From Bacteriovoracaceae bacterium (lineage in GTDB: Bacteria > Bdellovibrionota > Bacteriovoracia > Bacteriovoracales > Bacteriovoracaceae), in NCBI GenBank assembly GCA_023954595.1, contig JAGSHJ010000212.1, forward strand, positions 1 to 5,553: DNA of 5,553 nt. Reading direction: 5' to 3'. Within the stretch, counting starts at the first letter, position 1. Each line of letters begins with the position of its first letter. Of the stretch, positions 1-4,240 are shown in pieces. A program made the translations under genes and the position numbers. The notes under the pieces were generated by a model. That model did not search any database. It saw nothing but the letters and a program-made list of their open reading frames with translations, and was not told the DNA's origin.

Positions 1-630
1 CCACTTCTAAAAAAGAAATTTAAATCTCAACTGGATGTGATGATAAATACTCGTGCTGCAGCAAAACTACTAGGTGCAACTCCTCTAGATCGTCCAGAGG
101 ACATAGAGATAAATCCCAAAACTGGGGATGTCTTTGTGGCCTTAAGTAATAACAAGCCAAAGAATAACTATCATGGACAGATTCTAAAAATAACAGAGAG
201 CTCATCAGATCACGGCTCTTTGAAGTTTAGCTCCAGTACCTATAAAACTGGTGGCACCGAAGGTGGATTTTCTTGTCCGGACAATATGGTATTTGATCGC
301 AATGGCAACCTGTGGCTTACAACTGATATATCAGGAAATAGTGTTGGCAAAGGTGCTTACAAGGGATTTGGAAATAATGCGTTGTTTGTAATCCCTGCTT
401 CCGGAAAACAAGCAGGACAGGCAATTCAAGTGGCGTCAGCCCCAGTGGATGCAGAGCTTACAGGACCATGCTTCTCCCCAGATCAAAAGACTTTGTTCTT
501 GTCTGTACAACATCCAGGAGAAACAACAAAAGATCTCTCTAATCCAACAAGTACTTGGCCTGATGGTAAAAAACCAAGGCCAAGTGTTGTAGCGATTCAA
601 GGAGATCTTCTAGAGAAGATTACGGGTTGA
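1..630 (+). CDS. PhoX/DUF839 family alkaline phosphatase, C-terminal part (5' end outside window)
   Basis: The reading frame is open from base 1, so the gene starts upstream. The 209 residues seen are its C-terminal part; family members usually run to roughly 500-700 residues. Recognisable family blocks are the LDRPEDIEINPKTG stretch after LLGAT (about residues 23-42), CPDNMVFDRNGNLW (92-105), GPCFSPDQKTLF followed by SVQHPGE (155-174), and TSTWPDG shortly before the end (183-189). PhoX enzymes are monomeric calcium- and iron-dependent phosphomonoesterases with a beta-propeller fold, usually exported by the Tat pathway to release phosphate from organic phosphates. The exported N-terminus and part of the active site are not visible, so activity and export cannot be judged. 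The stop TGA at 628-630 directly abuts the stop of the convergent antiporter gene. Some DUF839 proteins have no proven phosphatase activity, so the family call is firm but the substrate is not. Confidence 0.87.
   Translation, partial: PLLKKKFKSQLDVMINTRAAAKLLGATPLDRPEDIEINPKTGDVFVALSNNKPKNNYHGQILKITESSSDHGSLKFSSSTYKTGGTEGGFSCPDNMVFDRNGNLWLTTDISGNSVGKGAYKGFGNNALFVIPASGKQAGQAIQVASAPVDAELTGPCFSPDQKTLFLSVQHPGETTKDLSNPTSTWPDGKKPRPSVVAIQGDLLEKITG
605..620. repeat. small inverted repeat near the 3' end of the PhoX-like gene
   Basis: ATCTTC (605-610) and GAAGAT (615-620) flank the 4-base loop TAGA; closing the T-A pair would make 7 bp with a 2-base loop. It lies inside the last codons of the PhoX-like gene and 2 bp before the second, larger dyad at 623-645. 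On the minus strand it is the next hairpin after the antiporter stop and could stall polymerase or protect the antiporter mRNA 3' end. No T-tract follows on either strand. Its role is inference and it could be chance. Confidence 0.35.
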
Positions 631-645
631 TTACTTTTCAACCCG
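623..645. terminator. shared hairpin at abutting convergent stop codons, probable weak bidirectional terminator
   Basis: CGGGTTGA (623-630) and TCAACCCG (638-645) are perfect 8-bp complements around the 7-base loop TTACTTT. The left arm contains the PhoX-like gene's TGA stop. The right arm encodes the last residues (R-V-E) of the antiporter, whose TAA complement is in the loop. On the plus strand a short T-rich stretch (TTGTTTT, 651-657) begins 5 bases after the stem, so termination is plausible but not textbook. On the minus strand no T-tract follows. With no intergenic space at all, this is the only candidate terminator for either gene in view. Confidence 0.5.
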
Positions 646-2073
646 CTCCATTGTTTTATCTGCTGATGCTAAAATAATAGATATGATTGGTGTAAGAAGA
701 TTGAAAAATGCAAATGGAAGGTACGTTAAAGTTGCCACGCCCATGATTGATGCAAAGTAGGCCCCACAAGTATTCCATGGAACAAGTACCGATGTTACTG
801 TTGCACTGTCTTCTACAACCCTTGATAAGTTCTTAGGCTTTAATCCATAGTCATCAAACGCCTGCTTGAACATTCTCCCAGAAACTACAATTGAGATATA
901 TTGATCACTAGTTGTAAGGTTTAAAAAGATTCCTGAACCTACAGTTGCAGCAACTAGAGACCCTAGCCCACTAACCATTTTTAGAACTGCCTTAGCGATT
1001 GCTCCAAGCATTCCTGTAGCTTCCATCATTCCACCAAATACCATGGCCATTAGAATCAACCATACAGTATTTAGCATGCTACCCATACCGCCTCTAGAGA
1101 GAAGCTTATCCACAACAGCATTACCTGTTTCAGAGCTAAAGCCTTCATATAGAGTCTTTATAACAAGCTCATAATAGGCCTTAAGGCTAAAGTTCTCCAT
1201 CAAGGACGTAATTAACTCTCCCTGAAAGATGGCAACATAGATCGTTCCAATTACAGTACCCGCCAATAGTGCAGGTAGTGCAGGGATCTTTTTATAGACC
1301 ATAACAAATACAATCAAAGGCAATGTAAAAAGCCATGGGGTAATATTAAAGGTTGAATCCAACAGGGTTAGAGTTGCATCTATTTGCGCCTGATCAATTT
1401 TATCACCAACGTAAAATAGACCAATTCCTAGGAATGCAAAGAAAGAGATAAGGATCGCAGGACCTGCAGTAAAGAGCATGTGCTGGATATGATCAAAAAG
1501 GTTTGCTCCCGCCATTGCAGGTGCCAGGTTTGTTGTATCTGAGAGTGGAGACATCTTATCACCGAAGTATGAACCAGATACAATCGCTCCAGCCACCATT
1601 CCTTCAGGGATTCCCAGAGTGTTACCAATTCCAATAAGTGCAATACCTACAGTACCAACAGTAGACCAAGAACTTCCCGTTGCTAGAGATACAATTGAGC
1701 ATATGACCAACGTAACTGGCAAAAAGATAGTCGGATTAATCAATTTGATGCCGTAATAGATCATCGCGGGTACAACCCCATTGAGAATCCACACACCGAT
1801 CAATGCGCCAACAACCAATAATATAAAGACAGCTGGTAGAGCAACACCGATTGAATCGAAGGCCTGTTTTTCTAATTTTTTATAATCTTGCTTTAAATAG
1901 AAAACCCCAAGCAGGCCACTAATCAGTGCTGCAACAAGTAAAGCTATCTGATTTGGTCCATAAGAGGAGTCGTCGCTGAAAATATAAACATTGAATGAAA
2001 GCATGGTTACCAGAAACAGAATCGGGATTAATGCAATTTTCAAGCTTGGATCTCGTGGGATTTTCACACTCAT
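631..2073 (-). CDS. nhaC: NhaC-family Na+/H+ antiporter
   Basis: This complete 480-residue gene encodes a polytopic inner-membrane protein of the NhaC family, of normal length for it. The family exchanges protons for sodium, and some members exchange malate or lactate instead (MleN type), so the substrate is not certain. Diagnostic blocks are ATGSSWSTVGT (131-141), GSYFGDKMSPLSDTTNLAP (167-185), the TSDQY motif (388-392) and a conserved EDSATVTSVLVPWNTCGAYF block (421-440). Hydrophobic segments recur throughout, for example at 13-32, 41-60, 79-100, 114-132, 202-222, 247-260, 264-284, 334-350, 368-386 and 450-468. The ATG at 2071-2073 is preceded 8 bases upstream by a strong AAGGAGA. The gene appears monocistronic: it is divergent from the coiled-coil gene and convergent with the PhoX-like gene. 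No frame damage or missing conserved block is seen. Confidence 0.93.
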   Translation of the reverse strand: MSVKIPRDPSLKIALIPILFLVTMLSFNVYIFSDDSSYGPNQIALLVAALISGLLGVFYLKQDYKKLEKQAFDSIGVALPAVFILLVVGALIGVWILNGVVPAMIYYGIKLINPTIFLPVTLVICSIVSLATGSSWSTVGTVGIALIGIGNTLGIPEGMVAGAIVSGSYFGDKMSPLSDTTNLAPAMAGANLFDHIQHMLFTAGPAILISFFAFLGIGLFYVGDKIDQAQIDATLTLLDSTFNITPWLFTLPLIVFVMVYKKIPALPALLAGTVIGTIYVAIFQGELITSLMENFSLKAYYELVIKTLYEGFSSETGNAVVDKLLSRGGMGSMLNTVWLILMAMVFGGMMEATGMLGAIAKAVLKMVSGLGSLVAATVGSGIFLNLTTSDQYISIVVSGRMFKQAFDDYGLKPKNLSRVVEDSATVTSVLVPWNTCGAYFASIMGVATLTYLPFAFFNLLTPIISIILASADKTMERVEK

Positions 2074-2081
2074 ATATAAAT

Positions 2082-2088
2082 TCTCCTT
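2082..2088 (-). promoter_or_regulatory. ribosome binding site of the antiporter gene
   Basis: On the minus strand AAGGAGA lies 8 bases before the ATG at 2073-2071. This near-perfect Shine-Dalgarno sequence fixes the start codon. Confidence 0.8.
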
Positions 2089-2099
2089 AGTATCAGTAC

Positions 2100-2128
2100 G
2101 TTATACACAAAATTATGTGGATTCTAAA
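2100..2128 (-). promoter_or_regulatory. candidate sigma70-type promoter of the antiporter gene
   Basis: On the minus strand TTTAGA (2128-2123, 4 of 6 to TTGACA) and TATAAC (2105-2100, 5 of 6 to TATAAT) are separated by an ideal 17 bases. The predicted transcript start is near 2093, giving a leader of about 20 bases that just includes the ribosome binding site. It is the best promoter match in the divergent region. Confidence 0.55.
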
Positions 2129-2169
2129 TGAATAAATATTGAGAGCTACTTTGGTGAATTAGAATTTAA

Positions 2170-2203
2170 AGTGTCTAAAACATAGACACTATTCCCATAG
2201 TGT
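2170..2203. repeat. overlapping inverted repeats with three arms in the divergent control region
   Basis: AGTGTCTA (2170-2177), a 5-base gap, then TAGACACT (2183-2190) form a perfect 8-bp dyad. The second arm runs on so that ACACTAT (2186-2192), a 4-base gap and ATAGTGT (2197-2203) form a second perfect 7-bp dyad. The middle arm can therefore pair with either neighbour but not both, and arms one and three share AGTGT. This could be an array of three half-sites for a dimeric regulator or, if transcribed, alternative hairpins. It lies about 40 bp upstream of the antiporter -35 and about 130 bp upstream of the coiled-coil gene start. The sequence is directly visible; the function is inferred. 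Confidence 0.6.
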
Positions 2204-2232
2204 TGAAAGTTTTTCCATATTCACTCTTTCAA
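2203..2232. repeat. inverted repeat TTGAAAG / CTTTCAA in the divergent control region
   Basis: TTGAAAG (2203-2209) and CTTTCAA (2226-2232) are perfect 7-bp complements with a 16-base spacer, starting at the end of the three-arm dyad. The long spacer favours a protein site over a hairpin. No known operator is recognised and chance is possible. Confidence 0.3.
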
Positions 2233-2252
2233 ATAACGCCCTAAACCACTGA

Positions 2253-2281
2253 TTACAAAGGGTTTTCCCAAATCTTACACT
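2253..2281 (+). promoter_or_regulatory. weak candidate sigma70-type promoter of the coiled-coil gene
   Basis: TTACAA (2253-2258) and TACACT (2276-2281) are 17 bases apart. They match consensus at 3 and 4 of 6 positions, with the key TA...T of the -10 retained. The start would be near 2288, leaving a leader of about 45 bases. It competes with the overlapping sigma54-like site immediately downstream, and only one need be real. Confidence 0.3.
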
Positions 2282-2297
2282 TGGCATCAATGTTGTA
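2281..2297 (+). promoter_or_regulatory. sigma54-like -24/-12 element upstream of the coiled-coil gene
   Basis: TTGGCA (2281-2286) and TTGTA (2293-2297) have the spacing of the sigma54 consensus TTGGCAC-N5-TTGCA, with the invariant GG present. The -12 reads GT instead of GC, and the base after TTGGCA is T instead of C. The start would be near 2308, 26 bases before the ATG, and the dyads at 2170-2203 would lie about 105-140 bp upstream, where enhancer-binding activators bind. The imperfect -12 keeps this tentative. Confidence 0.3.
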
Positions 2298-2322
2298 ATA
2301 GTAATGGGTGTACACATCACAG

Positions 2323-2327
2323 AGGAG
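2323..2327 (+). promoter_or_regulatory. ribosome binding site deciding the start of the coiled-coil gene
   Basis: AGGAG sits within a purine run (2321-2333), 6 bases before the ATG at 2334. An in-frame ATG at 2304 has no such site and would place a hydrophilic 10-residue extension ahead of the signal peptide. The start at 2334 is therefore preferred. Confidence 0.75.
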
Positions 2328-2333
2328 AGAGAG

Positions 2334-3824
2334 ATGAGAACACCAAAAATGATGAAAAGATTTGCCCTTATGGCAGTACTTTCGCCAATTGCAATGCAGG
2401 CATTTTCACCTAGTGCCCTAGCAAGTGACGAACTAGCAACACTAGAAGCGAACAAAACAAAGTCCTTGGCGATCATTCAAGAGGCCAGAGAGTCACACAC
2501 TGAGAAATCAATAATCGATAAAGAGCAAATCAATGCTGAGATCTCTGCAAGTCAAGCTGACGCCCTTAAGCAATTAAAGGTGCAAGTTCAGGCCGACATA
2601 GCAAAAGATATTGAAAAACAAGTTTCTGAAATTGAAGCTCCAGAAATTGAGCCAGCACTTGAAGTAGAAAAGCGTGAAGAAGTAGCTTCTAGCGATTCAA
2701 GTGCAGAAGAGACACTTCAAGCAGAACTTGCACAAGAAAAGCTTCAACGCGAATTAGCAGAGGAAGCACTTCAACGTGAAATAGCACAAGAGCAAGTATC
2801 TAATGTAGAAGTCGCAACTCTTGGTAAGAGTCCTGAACTTTTAAACATACTTGATCAGATTGGAGACAGCGAAGCTTCTCTAATAAGTGAAGCAAAGAGC
2901 TTGGAAGAGCAAATTGAAAGCGAGCAAGCATCTGCTGAGTTGATTGAGAAAGTAAACTCACACAATCAAAAAGTTGGTGAAGTGTTAATTCAAATTGAAG
3001 CACTTCAAGAAGCAAAAGCATCTGAACTTTCAGAAGAAGATACTAATGGCCTTGACGCTGCAAAAGAATCTCTAGCAAATCTTAGACTTGAGGCACCTCA
3101 AGTAGAGCAAGCACAAGAGGAAGTTGCACAAGCATCTGACATAGCTGCTTCTCTAGGACTTGAAAGCGACAGCTCTGAAGAAGAAGTTGTTGAAGCTGAG
3201 GTTGAGCAAGTTGAAGACGAGAGGATTGTAACTCTTAAAAAGAAAAATCATGGTCTTGAAACTATCGTATGTGAGCAAGAAAACCAGTTGAGCAAACTTG
3301 GTGAAGAGATTGAAGCACTTAAAAATGCATCATCTCCAATGATGGAAGTCATGAACACAATGCAACAGCTTATGATGATGAACATGATGATGGCGCAAAC
3401 AAATAACAACAATCAAATCTCATATGCTGGTAACAGTGTGGATACAATGGGACAAATGATGGCACCAATGATGATGATGCAATCTATGAACATGATGATG
3501 ATGCAATCTATGGGTCTTGGAGTACAACAACACTCAATGAGAGATCTTTATAGTAAAACTGCTGCGACTCCAATGACGCCGCAAAACATCTACAACGTTG
3601 ATGGAAACTACTATGCAGGTAACTACTCGATGACTAACTCGATGCAACCTCAACAGATGGCACAACAAATGCCACAACAGATTCCATACCAAGGTGCTCC
3701 TTACGCATTTGACTTCAACGAAAGACAGCCTAGCTTTGAAAACATCAAAGCAGAGGGAAGACCAGAAAGACCTAGTAAAGCTGTGGAGCCAAAACTAGAG
3801 GAAGCTGAAGAAGAAATGGTTTAA
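2334..3824 (+). CDS. exported acidic coiled-coil protein with methionine-rich segment, unknown family
   Basis: The product is 496 residues from the ATG at 2334, and I do not recognise the family. A classical signal peptide is visible: basic start MRTPKMMKR, hydrophobic core to about residue 24, and likely signal peptidase I cleavage after SALA (A30). It has no lipobox. Residues about 36-330 are very acidic and rich in E, A, Q and L with long helical, coiled-coil-like stretches. They include three 9-residue units starting LQ-A/R-E (128-154) and a leucine-patterned helix (298-330) carrying the only cysteine, C313. Residues 336-393 hold 23 methionines in 58 positions, including two copies of MMMMQSM. 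Next comes a Q/P/Y/N-rich stretch (about 414-460) and a charged acidic tail. It is probably periplasmic, surface or secreted. A structural or filament role, or metal binding through methionines, are possibilities only. The gene is monocistronic with its own terminator. Codon use looks like that of the neighbours. Confidence 0.85.
   Translation: MRTPKMMKRFALMAVLSPIAMQAFSPSALASDELATLEANKTKSLAIIQEARESHTEKSIIDKEQINAEISASQADALKQLKVQVQADIAKDIEKQVSEIEAPEIEPALEVEKREEVASSDSSAEETLQAELAQEKLQRELAEEALQREIAQEQVSNVEVATLGKSPELLNILDQIGDSEASLISEAKSLEEQIESEQASAELIEKVNSHNQKVGEVLIQIEALQEAKASELSEEDTNGLDAAKESLANLRLEAPQVEQAQEEVAQASDIAASLGLESDSSEEEVVEAEVEQVEDERIVTLKKKNHGLETIVCEQENQLSKLGEEIEALKNASSPMMEVMNTMQQLMMMNMMMAQTNNNNQISYAGNSVDTMGQMMAPMMMMQSMNMMMMQSMGLGVQQHSMRDLYSKTAATPMTPQNIYNVDGNYYAGNYSMTNSMQPQQMAQQMPQQIPYQGAPYAFDFNERQPSFENIKAEGRPERPSKAVEPKLEEAEEEMV
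2715..2795 (+). repeat. three tandem 27-bp units in the coiled-coil gene
   Basis: Three in-frame 27-bp units each begin CTTCAA and encode LQAELAQEK, LQRELAEEA and LQREIAQEQ (residues 128-154). They differ mainly at third codon positions and conservative residues, which suggests old internal duplication under selection for the helix. A 9-residue period is not the usual heptad. Confidence 0.65.
3468..3512 (+). repeat. direct 21-bp repeat encoding MMMMQSM twice
   Basis: Identical 21-bp copies at 3468-3488 and 3492-3512 are separated by one AAC codon. They encode MMMMQSM-N-MMMMQSM (residues 379-393). Exact nucleotide identity suggests recent duplication or slippage in the ATG-rich tract, so copy number may vary between strains. 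Confidence 0.75.
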
Positions 3825-3851
3825 AACAAAAACACTATAACCGACCAAAAG

Positions 3852-3875
3852 AGGCTCCCAATGGGAGCCTTTTTT
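3852..3875 (+). terminator. intrinsic terminator of the coiled-coil gene
   Basis: AGGCTCCC (3852-3859), loop AAT and GGGAGCCT (3863-3870) form a perfect 8-bp GC-rich stem running into six T residues (3870-3875). An A-run just before the stem could extend pairing with the T-tract, so it may also work in reverse. It begins 27 bases after the stop at 3824. Confidence 0.93.
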
Positions 3876-3901
3876 GTTTACCGGCAACTTTTTCCTAAAT
3901 A
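3874..3901 (+). promoter_or_regulatory. weak candidate promoter of the zinc-ribbon gene
   Basis: TTGTTT (3874-3879) and TAAATA (3896-3901) are 16 bases apart and would start transcription near 3908, about 38 bases before the ATG at 3947. The strong terminator just upstream means the zinc-ribbon gene needs its own promoter somewhere in 3876-3940. This is the best placed match, but it is poor. Confidence 0.25.
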
Positions 3902-3946
3902 TATCAGTCCGATTTACGAAGAGTTCTTTATAACAAAGGGCGGTTT

Positions 3947-4192
3947 ATGAAGACTCATGTTGAGAAAAAGAAAATTCAAAAAGTTATCATAAGAAAATGT
4001 CACATGTGCGGACAAGTTGTTGAAAGCCATGTTGAGCAAGATAAGTGCTGTAGCTGTGGAAAGTCGTTTTTGCCACTTAACTATTTCGATAAAATTCATG
4101 GAGAAAACGGCCAAGAGTTCAATGAGCTATTCAGCCATAGCGACGACCTTCTTGATGAAGACCTAATAACAGGCATTTACGTACTCTGGTAA
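3947..4192 (+). CDS. small zinc-ribbon protein, unknown function
   Basis: This complete 81-residue protein has no family I can name. After a lysine-rich start (KKKIQKVIIRK, residues 7-17) it carries CHMC (C18, C21) and CCSC (C34, C37, with C35 extra), giving CxxC-x12-CxxC, the pattern of a zinc ribbon able to hold one structural zinc. The second half is acidic (a HSDDLLDEDL stretch at 64-73) and ends in the hydrophobic IYVLW. There is no signal peptide or membrane segment, so it is probably cytoplasmic. AAAGGG (3935-3940) lies 6 bases before the ATG and supports the start. It is followed after 42 bp by recJ in the same direction without a clear terminator, so co-transcription is possible. A nucleic-acid or protein-binding role is typical of such ribbons but is not shown here. 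Confidence 0.8.
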   Translation: MKTHVEKKKIQKVIIRKCHMCGQVVESHVEQDKCCSCGKSFLPLNYFDKIHGENGQEFNELFSHSDDLLDEDLITGIYVLW

Positions 4193-4199
4193 AAAACAC

Positions 4200-4228
4200 C
4201 TGCCAGTTTATGTCGGCCATGCTATCTT
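4200..4228 (+). promoter_or_regulatory. candidate extended -10 promoter of recJ, possibly giving a leaderless mRNA
   Basis: CTGCCA (4200-4205, 4 of 6 to TTGACA) and TATCTT (4223-4228, 4 of 6 to TATAAT) are 17 bases apart. The -10 is directly preceded by TGC, fitting the TGn extended -10 motif. The predicted start, about 7 bases downstream, falls on the A of the recJ ATG at 4235. This would explain the absence of a Shine-Dalgarno sequence. The inference rests on spacing and motif match only. Confidence 0.4.
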
Positions 4229-4240
4229 CTGTGCATGGCC
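4215..4240 (+). promoter_or_regulatory. perfect dyad enclosing the recJ -10 element and start codon
   Basis: GGCCATGC (4215-4222) and GCATGGCC (4233-4240) are perfect 8-bp complements around the 10-base spacer TATCTTCTGT. The recJ ATG (4235-4237) is inside the right arm and the candidate -10 is in the spacer. At DNA level this could be an operator over the promoter. In a read-through transcript from the zinc-ribbon gene it would be a stable hairpin hiding the start codon. No T-tract follows, so it is not a standard terminator. Confidence 0.55.

Noticed and set aside
1428..1643. Open frame inside the antiporter gene, same strand, other frame
   Set aside because: It lies wholly within the well-supported antiporter gene, with no domain or ribosome binding site.
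2260..2269. GGG-TTTT-CCC mini inverted repeat upstream of the coiled-coil gene
   Set aside because: Arms of only 3 bp are too short to mean anything.
2308..2315. GTGTACAC palindrome in the leader of the coiled-coil gene
   Set aside because: An 8-bp palindrome is expected about once by chance in a region this size, and nothing else supports it.
2304..2333. Upstream in-frame ATG extending the coiled-coil gene by 10 residues
   Set aside because: It has no ribosome binding site and would put hydrophilic residues before a clean signal peptide. The ATG at 2334 has AGGAG at proper spacing.
2189..2476. Minus-strand open frame over the divergent region and the signal peptide of the coiled-coil gene
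   Set aside because: It overlaps a supported gene start and several regulatory elements, and shows no recognisable domain.
2800..3021. Leucine-rich minus-strand open frame opposite the coiled-coil gene
   Set aside because: It is the antisense shadow of E/A/Q-rich codons; no start signal or domain is seen.
3929..3934. TATAAC as a -10 element for the zinc-ribbon gene
   Set aside because: It would start transcription near 3941, after the ribosome binding site at 3935-3940, and has no matching -35.
4190..4237. Zinc-ribbon gene and recJ are in the same frame with 14 open codons between them, hinting at a read-through fusion
   Set aside because: One in three gene pairs share a frame by chance, the stop is an ordinary TAA, and there is no recoding signal that I can see.
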